64,000 nt of DNA, taken from NCBI GenBank assembly GCA_963741135.1, contig CAVUHC010000002.1, forward strand, positions 1-64,000, in the 5' to 3' direction. The first letter of the stretch is position 1, and each line of letters starts with the position of its first letter. The position numbers were made by a program, and so were the translations under genes. Source of the DNA: Gp6-AA40 sp963741135 (GTDB taxonomy: Bacteria; Acidobacteriota; Vicinamibacteria; Vicinamibacterales; UBA2999). The notes beneath the pieces were generated by a model. That model was given only the letters and a program-made list of their open reading frames with translations, was not told the origin of the DNA and made no database searches. Positions 1 through 9,409 of this stretch are shown piece after piece.

Positions 1-1
1 C

Positions 2-370
2 GGCACGTGCACGACCTGTCATGACGCACCGAACGCAGGTGACCACTCGGTGAAGGCACCGCTGAACATCGGACTCACCGCCGCGTCGCAGCGGACGTCG
101 GATCTGCCGCTTTACACGCTGCGCCGCATTTCAACCGGCGAAGCGGTGGAGACGACAGATCCCGGCCGGGCGATGATTACCGGGAAATGGGCCGACATCG
201 GGAAGTTCAAGGGGCCGGTCCTGCGGGCGCTCGCGGCGCGTGCGCCGTACTTTCACAACGGCTCGGCTTCGTCGCTCGACGCTGTGTTGGATTTTTATGA
301 GACGCGATTCAAACTGGGACTGACACCTCGAGAGAAAGCCGACGTCCTTGCGTTCCTCCGCGCGTTGTAG
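2..370 (+). CDS. C-terminal part of a diheme cytochrome c peroxidase/MauG-like protein (5' truncated by window)
   Basis: The reading frame is open from base 2 to the TAG at 368-370. It begins inside a c-type heme site, CTTCH, encoded at 8-22. The later segment RAPYFHNGSASSLDAVLDFY resembles the C-terminal heme domain of bacterial cytochrome c peroxidases and MauG-like proteins, where a sequence of the type P-FH-GS--L--V--FY follows the second heme. Family members act in the periplasm on peroxide or oxidise a partner protein. Only about 122 residues are visible, so the first heme domain and the signal peptide lie outside the window and the substrate cannot be judged. A GTG at 50 is an internal codon and not the true start. 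Confidence is good for the heme protein class and moderate for the exact family. Confidence 0.72.
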   Translation, partial: GTCTTCHDAPNAGDHSVKAPLNIGLTAASQRTSDLPLYTLRRISTGEAVETTDPGRAMITGKWADIGKFKGPVLRALAARAPYFHNGSASSLDAVLDFYETRFKLGLTPREKADVLAFLRAL

Positions 371-410
371 GCCGCCCCTTGGTCAATCGCGAAGCGTGTC
401 GTCCGTCGCC

Positions 411-509
411 GTGAATCCCCGGTCGGGGCGCGGCGAATCGCTGGTGCTCTTCAACACCGGCAGCGGGTACAAGTATCTCGAAGCCTGGCGGGCGGCGCTG
501 GCCCTTTAG
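411..509 (+). pseudogene. Remnant of the C-terminus of a threonine synthase-like PLP enzyme
   Basis: A short open stretch of 32 codons ends in TAG at 507-509 and reads ...ESLVLFNTGSGYKYLEAWR.... The core LVLFNTGSGYKYLE strongly resembles the end of threonine synthase and related fold-type II PLP enzymes, in which a V-FNTGSG-KY motif lies close to the C-terminus. The same frame stays open upstream to about 369 but without recognisable sequence, and the rest of the enzyme is absent because the cytochrome gene occupies that space. It is most likely a relic left by a deletion or rearrangement. A very short functional gene is unlikely. Confidence 0.5.
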
Positions 510-517
510 CTCGCGAG

Positions 518-1108
518 CTAGTATCTCAGCGCCAGCAGCGTGTAGGTGAACAGCGTCCTCACGCGTATTGTCACAACATGTCTGACGACGTCCACGGCCT
601 GTCCGGAACTTTCGCGCTCCGGATCTCCCGTTTCACTACCGACCATCGAAAGACGCCCGTTGGGACGCAGTTGATAGATGGCGACGGACCCTTCCTCGAA
701 GCCCGAAGGAAACAACGATGGGTCGTACGGCAGGGTCACGGTCACGGGCAGGTCGAGGGGACCCTTCGACTCAACCGCATATATCCCACCGACGCGAGCC
801 GAACTCTGGGGCAGTTGAAAACCCGACGGCGGCGCCACTTCACGGAGCGAGATAGACGTTGGCGAACGGAACGCTCCAGCGGGAACGACAACGCTAGCCC
901 CTCCACGCAGGGCGAGCATGCCACCCGCGGGGCCTATGATGCGGGTCACAGCGGCGTTCGCAGCCCCTGAACGCCCGGCGCCAGTATCTCGCTGGTCCGC
1001 CAGGACACTTTGAGACGGGATCAGCCACCCCCCCGCAGCCATGCCGAGCGCGACGATCGACGCCGTCACGACCGATGAGGGAGCGGCGAGCCTGCCGCGT
1101 CGCCTCAC
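518..1108 (-). CDS. Exported protein with a ZU5-like beta domain
   Basis: This is a 196-residue protein. An Arg-rich N-terminus and hydrophobic stretch (about residues 14-37) look like a signal peptide. The rest is a single beta-rich domain that begins IGPAGGMLALRGGASVVVP and continues with YDPSLFPSGFEEGSVAIYQL. This is the same pattern as an internal domain (about residues 1125-1265) of the giant upstream protein, so the two genes share a duplicated module resembling ZU5-like domains of bacterial surface proteins. The start is GTG, overlapping the upstream stop in GTGA, which implies translational coupling. No enzymatic residues are recognised. A structural or interaction role next to the giant protein is inferred from the overlap and shared domain. 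Confidence 0.7.
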   Translation of the reverse strand: MRRRGRLAAPSSVVTASIVALGMAAGGWLIPSQSVLADQRDTGAGRSGAANAAVTRIIGPAGGMLALRGGASVVVPAGAFRSPTSISLREVAPPSGFQLPQSSARVGGIYAVESKGPLDLPVTVTLPYDPSLFPSGFEEGSVAIYQLRPNGRLSMVGSETGDPERESSGQAVDVVRHVVTIRVRTLFTYTLLALRY

Positions 1109-4100
1109 TTCACGAGTCCGGTTATCGGCGCTCCGGCTCCCATGATGCCACCGAGTCCTGGACTCCCCGTGCCGTGCCCGCTCGGTATGCCTCCACCGCC
1201 CCCCAGAGCCGTGCTGCTCGCGTCGATCCGAAGCCGGTAAAGGTTTCCGGCGGCGTTCGACGCCGCCTGCCTCGTGAAACCGATCACGAAATCAAGCAGA
1301 GGGTCGTCATCGGCGTGCGGCCGTTGACCGTTGAAGCCGATGACGTCACCGTTATCGAACAGACCGCCAATCGAGGTGACGGTGTTGACCGTCGGATTCA
1401 ATGTTCCTGTAACAGCGATTGCTCCGGCAGCGCCCCCGGGACCACCTCTGCCCCCACTCGTCCCGCCCGTGATCGTCCCTCGGCCTCCCAATGATCCGGC
1501 TGCTGCGAAAAATTGATGTGACAGCCCGTCGTCATTGATGAAGATATCGGAGACCACCATCTCCACATCAGCCCCGGTCGTGAAATCGACGTCACGGAAC
1601 GTGATGACTCCGGTTGCGCCCGCGTTCAAGGTAATAGCGCCACCGGGTCCGCCGGGACCGCCCGCCTGAAGTCCTGCGCCGCCCGTACCGGTGCCGCCCA
1701 TTCCGCCCGATGTCAGAATGCCGCGGGTGAACCCAATCTGGAATGCGGCCTTCTTCAACGGGACCCGCTGCCCGGCGGCCGGCCGCGCAAGCCCGATGCT
1801 TCCAAGATTGAACGGCGGCGGTGGCGGGAGACGGTCGCCTACATGTTCTGGTGGCGCAATGAGGAACAATGCGGGGTCGACCTGCGTGGAGCGAATCGCA
1901 GGTCGTGCATCGGCACCGACACCGCCGCCCACGAACAGATGGCTGTTGGCCGTCACTTGCACGTTCACGGCGCCTCCTGTGCCACCGAATCCGATTGGCG
2001 GCCCGATGTTGGGAGCGTTGGCAACGTCTGCGTCGCCACCGCGTGCAACGATGGTGGGGAGGAGGAACGGACCGGACGCGGACGAATAGATCTCGACGTT
2101 ACCGCCGTTTTCACCCTGCGAATCAGCGAGAACGTCCTGTGCCGCTGTCTCGAGCAAGCCCTGAATCAGTGGAAGACCCCGCGTGAAAATCTGCACGGTC
2201 TGGCCGATGTTCCCATTGCGCGCAATGATTCGCCCGCTGGGTCCGATGAACAGCGTTCCCGTCACGCGGAGGTTCACCGCGTTCGTCACATCGAGCGTGC
2301 CGAGGATGATCGCGTCGGTGAATACCTGATTGGCCAGCGCGTTGTTCGTCTGCCCGGCAGGAACCAGCAAGGGCGTATTTTCGGTGCGGAGTGTCTGTGC
2401 CCCGGCGCCGGCGTTGGCATCCACCTGCGCGGCGTCCTCGCGCCAGGTGACCGTGCCAGCATTTCCGCCGTTGAACTGGCCAAGCGAGTCTCCGCCGGAC
2501 GTGTTGATCACACCGGTATCACGGTTCGTTCGACCGAGCGCAAAGATGGCGTCGGCAATCACCTTGATCAGCGTCAGTCCTGCCGCACCATTGGTCACGT
2601 TGGCTTCATGGTACGGGTACGCATCGTTCGGGCCCGTGAGATAGACCATGATGTCGGAATGCTGGAACGTGCCGATCGGGTCGCGCTTGTGTGTGCCGTC
2701 GGTTTCGTAATGCGTGACGATGCGGTCGCCGCCTGCGGTGATGTCAGAGACATTTCGATTGATTGTCCCGTCGGCGTTTCGCTGCGGCCGCGGGAGGTTG
2801 TATCGCTCGGTGAGGTAGTCGAGCAACCGGATGAGTGACGCGATCATGCGGCCGTCGTACGGCTCACCCACGTTGTTGAATATCTCGATGCCGATGGCGT
2901 TGTCGTTCGAGATCCCCAGTGCCGCGTTGGGCGCCGTGTGTAAGGCCACAGTGTTGTCATCGACAACCTGGAAGATTCGACCGTCTCGCGCGAGGTAGTA
3001 GTGCGCGAAGAACTTGGTGCAATCGTTGGTGGCCCAGCCAAGCTCTCCATCAAAAGTATTGGTCGAGTTGCCGTTGTTCGTGCTGTGCAGGACGATTGCG
3101 TCGACCGTCGTGCCCGCCGCCGCGCGAGTCGTCATGTTCTCTTCGCCAGCATCACAGTCGTCTTTATCCTTTGCCTTCGTGGTTCGGAGGCCTCCGGCTG
3201 CGGTCGGCCGTAGCACGGTTACCGAGGCGTTGCCCTGAGTTAACGTGGTAGCGACAAACGCTGCCGCGGAATTCACCGCAACGGTTCCATACTGCGAGAA
3301 GCTGCCGTTCATCACTGAGACAGTGTTCGCCACCGGATCGATGTCCTGCCCCGCGCTTTCAGGCTGTGGATCCCCATGGTTGCTGCCCACCATCTGGAGC
3401 TTGTTCGTGACCGGCGACAAACGATAGACACCCACGGATCCTTCCTGATACCCAGCCGGAAGCAGCGACGGATCGTAGGGGAATGTCATCTTCACCGGTT
3501 GATTGAAATGCAGACCATGTGGTTCGAACGAGTACAGCTTCCCGACGACCACGCCAGTCGGGGGCGCTTCCGCATTCGCTGGAAGGGGAACCGGGGTGAC
3601 GGTGATTTGCGTTGGAGCACCTAGCGCCCCAGCGGGGATCTCCAGTTTGGCGCCGTCCGCCAGCTGAATAGTCCCGCCCGTTGCGCCGATCACTGCCGTG
3701 CTGCCGCCGGCTCCTGTCACCGTCACGCCGGCAGACAGGTCGCTCTGGATTCCGTTCACTGTCTGTCGGGCTGTCACGACGTTTCCGGTCGCGAGGGCAG
3801 GCGCCAGGCTGTTCACCTGCCAGCTCCCATTTGCTGCCGCGACTGCCGCCGCCCCTCGTGCCGTCCCATTGACAAATATCTGGACGCTGGCGCCTGCCTG
3901 AGCTCCGGTACCTGCGACACTGGTTGCGCCGTCGACGATCGGCGCCGTTACTACGGGCGCCGCCGGTTTGGGCACGACCGTGATAGACACCGTTGCGATC
4001 CCACTCTGGTCCGTACCATCGGAGGCGCGGTATTGGAAACTGTCATTTCCCGTGAACCCGGCCGACGGAGTGTAAGTGAACGATCCGTCTGCGTTCAGGG

Positions 4101-7065
4101 TGAGCTGACCGTGGCTGACGCCCGTTGCCACGACGGCCGTCATCGAGTTGCCGTCCGGATCGGAATCGTTGGTCAGCACCCCAGGAGCAGCGATCGTGAG
4201 AACGCCATCCTGAGGAACGTCGAACTGGTCGCTCACCGCAACCGGCGGCCGGTTCTGCTGGTTGGCAGTCACGGTAATCGTGTCGGCGGCGCTGTCCACC
4301 GTGCCGTCGTTGACGGTCAACTGCGCGATGAACGCGCCGGGACGGTCGGCAGTGAACGTTGGCTTGATCGCAGTGATGTCCGAAAGCACGGCGGGTGAGC
4401 CTGCAGGCGCCGACACCAGCTCCCATCGCCGTGTCAGAGCATCGCCGTCGGGATCGCTCGAGGCGGAACTATCCAGCGTCACCAGGGCACCCACCGGTAC
4501 CGATTGGTCAGGTCCGGCATTGGCCACCGGCGAGCGATTCGCCGTTCGCACGTTGATGGTGTCTGGCGCACTGCTCACGAATCCGTCATCGACGATGAGC
4601 TGAGCCACGTAGAGCCCTGCAACGTCAACCGTGAATGTCGGATTGACGCTCGTGGCATTGCTGAGGATGGCCGCGCTGCCAGCCGGCTTCGACGTGAGCG
4701 ACCACTGATATGTGAGGGGGTGGCCGTCGGCGTCGCTCGACAGGCTCGCGTCCAGCGTGACAAGCGATCCCACCGGGGCGTTCAGGATGTCCGATCCCGC
4801 GTTTGCCACGGGTGGCGAATTGGTCGTCGTGATCTGCACCGTGTCCGGCGCACTGTCGGTGGTCGCGTCCCTCACGATGAGCTGCACCACATAGGTGCCC
4901 TGCTTGTCTGCAACGAACGACGGACCGAACGAAGTGGGGTTTGCTAACGTCGCGGTGCTCCCAGGGGGTCGTGACGTGAAAGACCAGACCGCGGTCAGAG
5001 GATCCCCGTCGGCGTCACTCGAAGCCGTCCCATCGAGCAGCACGAGCTGCCCGGCAACCACGGACTGGTCGGGGCCTGCATTGGCGATGGGAGGCGAGTT
5101 AATCGTTGTGACAACGACGGTGTCAGGCGCGCTGAACACCAACCCGTCGTTCACGATCAACTGTGCGATGTAGGTGCCGGGACGGTCGACGACGAATGTC
5201 GGCATGACGGCGGTGGGTACGTTCAACGTGGCATTGCTGCCGTTGGGAACCGACGTGAAGGACCAGCTGTACGTCAAGGCGTTGCCGTCGACGTCACTTG
5301 AACCGCTGCCGTCGAGCGTTACTGTCTGCCCAACCATCGCTGTCTGGTCGGCGCCGGCGGCGGCCAATGGTGCGGAGTTCTGCGTCGTAATCGTGACCAC
5401 GTCCGCGAGGCTGTCAACGAAACCGTCGTTGACTATCAGCGCGACGTCGTAGCGTCCAGGCTTGTCGGGGACAAACGTTGGATGGACGGCTGTCGGGTTG
5501 ACGAGCGTCGACGAACTCAACGCCGGGCGGGACGTGAAGCTCCATCTGTAGGTCAGGGCGTTGCCGTCAACGTCCGTGGATCCGGTGCCGTCCAGGGTGA
5601 CGGTTTGTCCGACGAACGCTGTCTGGTCCACGCCCGCGTTGGCAACCGGTGCGGAATTCTGCGTGCTGATGACGACCGTATCGGCGGCGCCATCGACGGT
5701 CCCGTCGTTGACGATCAGCTGAACGGTGTACGTCCCTGGCACGTCGATCGTGAACGTCGGTTTCACGGCGGTCGAATTCATCAGGACCGCCCCGCTCCCC
5801 TGCGGCCGCGACTGAAAACTCCACCGGTACGTCAAAGCGTCACCGTCGACGTCGCTCGATCCAGTGCCATCCAGCGTCACGGCATCGAAAACCGCCGCGG
5901 TCTGATCAGCACCGGCGTTCGCTGTCGGAGGCGAATTCAGCGTCGTGACAGTAACCTCGTCAGGGCCGCCGCTGGTGGTGCCGTCGTCGACGACGAGTTG
6001 CAGCACGTAACTGCCGGCGCGATCGACGAGGAACGTCGGACTGGCGGCGGTCTCGTCCGAAAGTGACGCGCTACTCCCTGGAGGCCGAGACACGAAGCTC
6101 CATCCGTACGTGAGCTGATCAGCGTCGGCATCAGTGGAGGCCGTGCCGTTCAACTGGGCCGTCTGGCCAACGAATCGCGTGAAGTCCGTTCCGGCGTTTG
6201 CCGTGGGTGCCGTGTTGCCGACTGTGACAGTCACCTGGTCGGCCGGGCTCGCGAGCGTCGCGTCCCTCACTGTCAGCTCAAGGACGTAGGTTCCCTTCTT
6301 GTCGGGTATGAACGTCGGCGTTGCGGTCAAGGGACCTGTCAACGTCGTCACGCTGTTTGCGGGCCGCGACACGAACGTCCACTGGTACGTCAGGGCATCG
6401 CCATCCGGATCGCTCGATTGAGAGCCGTTGAGATGCGCCGTCACTCCAATCCCCGGAAGGGACTGATCTGCGCCGGCATTCGCGATCGGCGCTTTGTTTT
6501 CTCGAGGCGCGAGAACGTTCACGATCAACGGGCTCGATGTGGTGCGCAGCAGCACGCCTTTGAACGCCGCGGATACGCGGAAGGTGATTGGCCCTTGAAC
6601 GGACTCGTTGAGGATCAGGCCCAGCGTGTACGTGCGATCGCCAGCAACCAGATCGGCTCCGCCCCCGTCGTCCCGAAGGACGCCGACAATTTGCGGCGCA
6701 CCGACTGCGGGATATCGGAGCAGGTTGACAGTCGTGGAGATTACTGATGGATCCAGGATGACGGCTGTGAACGTCACTGCCGTCGGCACGTTCGCTGTTA
6801 CTGCAGTCGGAGCGACCGCAGCGGACGTGATGTTCGGGGCGGCGTGTATTCGCTCAGAGTCCAAGACACCGAACAGGACGCTGAACCCGACCGCAGCAAC
6901 GACTGCGAGTATTGCCAAACGAAGGTCGCTCAGAGGACGAGATCCCCGTCGAGCACGTCGTTCGGCGCGACGGCGGGACAGCCGTTTCGCGCGCATCCCC
7001 CGCTTGTAACTCTGTGCAGTCTGCTGCGAATGTGTGTCGTCTGGATTTGCAACGCGACGCGACAT
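1105..7065 (-). CDS. Giant multidomain surface protein: 8 PKD repeats, cadherin-like, Ig-like and ZU5-like domains, and an AmpD-type amidase
   Basis: The protein has 1986 residues. A basic N-terminus leads to a hydrophobic signal or anchor segment (about 47-70). Eight PKD-type repeats of about 92 residues, each starting ANAGxDQ or close to it, run from about 195 to 935. They are followed by a cadherin-like domain (about 940-1027, with VLTNDSDPDGN), an Ig-like segment (about 1030-1115) and a ZU5-like domain (about 1125-1265). An N-acetylmuramoyl-L-alanine amidase domain lies at about 1320-1500; it contains VLHST, AIGIEIFNN and HKRDPIG, matching the zinc-ligand His and the K-x-D-P of AmpD-type enzymes. 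The C-terminus is rich in Gly and Ala. The ATG at 7065 follows a GAGGG ribosome site. A cell-surface role with peptidoglycan cleavage is inferred; PKD arrays usually mediate binding or adhesion. Confidence 0.85.
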   Translation of the reverse strand: MSRRVANPDDTHSQQTAQSYKRGMRAKRLSRRRAERRARRGSRPLSDLRLAILAVVAAVGFSVLFGVLDSERIHAAPNITSAAVAPTAVTANVPTAVTFTAVILDPSVISTTVNLLRYPAVGAPQIVGVLRDDGGGADLVAGDRTYTLGLILNESVQGPITFRVSAAFKGVLLRTTSSPLIVNVLAPRENKAPIANAGADQSLPGIGVTAHLNGSQSSDPDGDALTYQWTFVSRPANSVTTLTGPLTATPTFIPDKKGTYVLELTVRDATLASPADQVTVTVGNTAPTANAGTDFTRFVGQTAQLNGTASTDADADQLTYGWSFVSRPPGSSASLSDETAASPTFLVDRAGSYVLQLVVDDGTTSGGPDEVTVTTLNSPPTANAGADQTAAVFDAVTLDGTGSSDVDGDALTYRWSFQSRPQGSGAVLMNSTAVKPTFTIDVPGTYTVQLIVNDGTVDGAADTVVISTQNSAPVANAGVDQTAFVGQTVTLDGTGSTDVDGNALTYRWSFTSRPALSSSTLVNPTAVHPTFVPDKPGRYDVALIVNDGFVDSLADVVTITTQNSAPLAAAGADQTAMVGQTVTLDGSGSSDVDGNALTYSWSFTSVPNGSNATLNVPTAVMPTFVVDRPGTYIAQLIVNDGLVFSAPDTVVVTTINSPPIANAGPDQSVVAGQLVLLDGTASSDADGDPLTAVWSFTSRPPGSTATLANPTSFGPSFVADKQGTYVVQLIVRDATTDSAPDTVQITTTNSPPVANAGSDILNAPVGSLVTLDASLSSDADGHPLTYQWSLTSKPAGSAAILSNATSVNPTFTVDVAGLYVAQLIVDDGFVSSAPDTINVRTANRSPVANAGPDQSVPVGALVTLDSSASSDPDGDALTRRWELVSAPAGSPAVLSDITAIKPTFTADRPGAFIAQLTVNDGTVDSAADTITVTANQQNRPPVAVSDQFDVPQDGVLTIAAPGVLTNDSDPDGNSMTAVVATGVSHGQLTLNADGSFTYTPSAGFTGNDSFQYRASDGTDQSGIATVSITVVPKPAAPVVTAPIVDGATSVAGTGAQAGASVQIFVNGTARGAAAVAAANGSWQVNSLAPALATGNVVTARQTVNGIQSDLSAGVTVTGAGGSTAVIGATGGTIQLADGAKLEIPAGALGAPTQITVTPVPLPANAEAPPTGVVVGKLYSFEPHGLHFNQPVKMTFPYDPSLLPAGYQEGSVGVYRLSPVTNKLQMVGSNHGDPQPESAGQDIDPVANTVSVMNGSFSQYGTVAVNSAAAFVATTLTQGNASVTVLRPTAAGGLRTTKAKDKDDCDAGEENMTTRAAAGTTVDAIVLHSTNNGNSTNTFDGELGWATNDCTKFFAHYYLARDGRIFQVVDDNTVALHTAPNAALGISNDNAIGIEIFNNVGEPYDGRMIASLIRLLDYLTERYNLPRPQRNADGTINRNVSDITAGGDRIVTHYETDGTHKRDPIGTFQHSDIMVYLTGPNDAYPYHEANVTNGAAGLTLIKVIADAIFALGRTNRDTGVINTSGGDSLGQFNGGNAGTVTWREDAAQVDANAGAGAQTLRTENTPLLVPAGQTNNALANQVFTDAIILGTLDVTNAVNLRVTGTLFIGPSGRIIARNGNIGQTVQIFTRGLPLIQGLLETAAQDVLADSQGENGGNVEIYSSASGPFLLPTIVARGGDADVANAPNIGPPIGFGGTGGAVNVQVTANSHLFVGGGVGADARPAIRSTQVDPALFLIAPPEHVGDRLPPPPPFNLGSIGLARPAAGQRVPLKKAAFQIGFTRGILTSGGMGGTGTGGAGLQAGGPGGPGGAITLNAGATGVITFRDVDFTTGADVEMVVSDIFINDDGLSHQFFAAAGSLGGRGTITGGTSGGRGGPGGAAGAIAVTGTLNPTVNTVTSIGGLFDNGDVIGFNGQRPHADDDPLLDFVIGFTRQAASNAAGNLYRLRIDASSTALGGGGGIPSGHGTGSPGLGGIMGAGAPITGLVK

Positions 7066-7138
7066 GTCTGACCCTCAAACGCTTTCGAGGCGCCCAACGA
7101 ACAGTTCGTGGCCTCGTCGAGAAGCACCGGGTGAGTAC

Positions 7139-7759
7139 TTAAACTTGTTGGGACGTTGATCGCCTGCGAATCCGTCGGTACGCCTCGGCAACGCCGAAAC
7201 CGAGCAACATGAGAGTGGACGGTTCGGGTACCGGCGTGGCGTCTTGAAATGGGGTAACGGTAAGGTCGTCCAACGTGAACGACAGACCCGCTGGGTCCCC
7301 CAGAATGACAATCGATGCGATGCCCAGGGGTGAGAGGAGCTCGAGGAACTCATTGGGACTGCTGCCCGCGTCGCCGGAGAGTGCGGCATTTGCGTTGAAC
7401 GAGGATGCTGCGGTGCCGATTAAGTTGTTCGTCGAATCGAATGCGCTGAACAAAAGCGGCACGCCGTAAGTGAAGAACCCAGATACGGCGGCGACCGGTG
7501 TAGCGAACGCGACGGTGATCGGGCCGCCCGCGTCAACGACGACGTTCGTCCCGGAGTGAGGGGGGAACTCAGTCTCGTTCAGATTTATCCCTGCCGACAC
7601 GACAACGGTATTGGCGAGAGTCAGTCCGGCTATCTGGTTTGTCAGCGCGTCTCCGTCCGCGAACGCCTCGAACGTAATTGGCGACGCGTCAAGATGTCTC
7701 GCGGAGACGAGCACCAGCCCGAGACTCACGACGAAAACACTCAGCGTTTTCGACACCAC
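7139..7759 (-). CDS. PEP-CTERM sorting-domain protein
   Basis: This 206-residue secreted protein has an N-terminal signal peptide (hydrophobic about 4-25) and a C-terminal PEP-CTERM tail reading PVPEPSTLMLLGFGVAEAY followed by RRIRRRS, the recognition signal for an exosortase. The central region is beta-rich with no enzymatic motif. The start is GTG at 7759, preceded by AAGGGAG. The gene lies 73 bp upstream of the giant PKD gene on the same strand, so the two may be cotranscribed. PEP-CTERM proteins usually accompany exopolysaccharide production, which fits the EPS operon nearby. No exosortase gene is present in this window. Confidence 0.85.
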   Translation of the reverse strand: MVSKTLSVFVVSLGLVLVSARHLDASPITFEAFADGDALTNQIAGLTLANTVVVSAGINLNETEFPPHSGTNVVVDAGGPITVAFATPVAAVSGFFTYGVPLLFSAFDSTNNLIGTAASSFNANAALSGDAGSSPNEFLELLSPLGIASIVILGDPAGLSFTLDDLTVTPFQDATPVPEPSTLMLLGFGVAEAYRRIRRRSTSQQV

Positions 7760-8119
7760 GACTCCCTTGTTGTGGAAGGCAGTTCAGCCTTGTTGTGGAA
7801 GGCAGCTCAACCAGCAACCGATGTGCCACCGGTAGCCAACGCGGAGTCGCGATTTCGCATTGATTTCGGTGTGTGGCTGCCGTCGCCTTGCGATCGCAGA
7901 GAGGTTTCGGCGACTTTTGTCGCCGCCGAACGTCGCCAGCCCTTAATGTGGCGTACGAACGCTCAAACAATTCGCAAGCGATCTCTGTTTAGGCGCATCT
8001 GCTTGCGCTTGACGACGCGCGTGCGCACGGTGAACGGTGAACCACACCACCACACGTTCATTCGTCCGCTCGACAATGAGCAGTTTCTGATTCGGGTGAA
8101 GGAGTTCGGTCGTGGCAGT
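7760..8119. other. Intergenic region with one hairpin, no gene seen
   Basis: There is no convincing gene in these 360 bases. Besides the tandem repeat at its left end, it holds a perfect hairpin at 7908-7925 (CGGCGAC, TTTT loop, GTCGCCG). The hairpin lies between the cytochrome gene end (8120) and the PEP-CTERM gene start, so it could terminate leftward transcription of the cytochrome gene. It is not followed by a clear T-run. Confidence 0.5.
7765..7809. repeat. Tandem duplication of a 23-bp unit upstream of the PEP-CTERM gene
   Basis: Two head-to-tail copies, 7765-7787 and 7788-7809, are nearly identical (unit CCTTGTTGTGGAAGGCAG and a few more bases). They lie directly in the 5' leader of the leftward PEP-CTERM gene, and the proximal copy contributes part of its ribosome-binding region. 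The duplication looks recent. Confidence 0.75.
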
Positions 8120-9292
8120 CTATTGCGACTGCTTCGGCGGAGGCGGCAGCGTTATCCTCAAATGGTCGCCCTTGTCCGGCCTTCGAAGATCGCGATAGAC
8201 GAGTTGGGTTGGACTCAGGCGTGTTCCAGGCTTGTCCCAATACACAGTCGATCCTTCAAATGCCTGGAGGACCGCGGGCGTTGGTCCCGCGCCCGAAAGG
8301 GTCACGGTATAGATCTGCTTCTCCTCAGCCACAATGCGCGGTACTTGCCACACGGCAACATCGCCCCCCAGATCAGGCTTCGGGCGCTCGGGGATTTCCG
8401 AAGTGAACGCACCTGGCGCAGCCTGCAAGGCCGGTGTCAGCCCCAACTGTGCGAGCGGGCGCACGCCCTTGTAACCCGTGCCCGTGGCGCTGACGACCGT
8501 GGTGCCCGGAGGGACCCGGACGAAAATCGTCAGGTCCTCGACCGTTGGGCCCTTCGGCCGGCCGACGTTGGCGACGGTCAGTGTATAGGTGGTGTTCGCG
8601 CCCTGCTGCGTTCCGACCGCAAGGGCGGCCTCCATCCGTACGCGTAGCCCGGCGTCCAGCATGAAGCGATAGATCTCCCGCAAGAGAACTTCCGGCAGCC
8701 GATCTCTCGAGAAGCTCCCCATGGTCCCCTTCGGGTACTTCTCGCTGTGGTCATAGACCATCTTGGCGAAGTACGAAAAGCCCGCGTCCTTGCTCACGCC
8801 GAATTCCGCGTCCGGTACTCCACCAGGCCGGTCATTAGCCAAGAGCCACGCACGAGGCACCAACATCTCTGGTCCGTGACATTGGCCACAGCCATAGGCG
8901 CTCTGGAGCCGCTGACCCTCCGGTGCGCCGGGCGGCGGATGCCGCCAGCGCGGCGGGGCGAGCTTTTCGACTCTGGGCAGGCCGGTGAGAAACGCATGGA
9001 GATCGGCGATGGACTGGTCGCTCACCTGTGTATCGGTGTACGCAGGCATCAAACCCCACGGCTCACGGAGTGCCCGTTTGAACTGCGCCACGCTGAGCGC
9101 ACGACCGGCGAGATCCGGTCCCCAGCCGCCTTCACCCGCCGTGCCGTGACAGAACGAACACATCTGCCCCTGCCAGAAGACCTTGCCCGCATCGGCCTTT
9201 CCTGCCGGGACCGGTTCGGCCTGAAGCATCGGGACCAGCAGCAGCAGCGCGACCAACCATGTGCTCATATCTGACCTCGTTGACGTGGACAA
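8120..9292 (-). CDS. Exported diheme cytochrome c with a C-terminal DUF11-like beta domain
   Basis: This 390-residue protein has a signal peptide at about residues 9-28 (STWLVALLLLVPMLQAEP). Two class I cytochrome c modules follow with heme sites CSFCH (about residue 43) and CGQCH (about residue 137); candidate axial Met ligands occur in GLMPAY and in EMLVP. The last third (about 215-385) has no heme and reads NTTYTLTVANVGRP..., resembling a DUF11-like repeat domain of secreted proteins. It is probably a periplasmic electron carrier, and no oxidase or dehydrogenase partner is adjacent. The nearby cupin is divergently transcribed. Confidence 0.8.
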   Translation of the reverse strand: MSTSTRSDMSTWLVALLLLVPMLQAEPVPAGKADAGKVFWQGQMCSFCHGTAGEGGWGPDLAGRALSVAQFKRALREPWGLMPAYTDTQVSDQSIADLHAFLTGLPRVEKLAPPRWRHPPPGAPEGQRLQSAYGCGQCHGPEMLVPRAWLLANDRPGGVPDAEFGVSKDAGFSYFAKMVYDHSEKYPKGTMGSFSRDRLPEVLLREIYRFMLDAGLRVRMEAALAVGTQQGANTTYTLTVANVGRPKGPTVEDLTIFVRVPPGTTVVSATGTGYKGVRPLAQLGLTPALQAAPGAFTSEIPERPKPDLGGDVAVWQVPRIVAEEKQIYTVTLSGAGPTPAVLQAFEGSTVYWDKPGTRLSPTQLVYRDLRRPDKGDHLRITLPPPPKQSQ

Positions 9293-9409
9293 TGCTCATC
9301 ATTCAGTGGAATTCTGAATCTCACTCCAACAAGTCCCAACGATTTCCGTAGTCGACTGTTCGTAGGCTTGTACACCGGCTCGCGCATTTCGGCCAATATA
9401 ATCCCTGCC

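Noticed and set aside
1843..2838. A 331-codon plus-strand frame
   Set aside because: It is antisense to the amidase region of the giant protein and has no motif.
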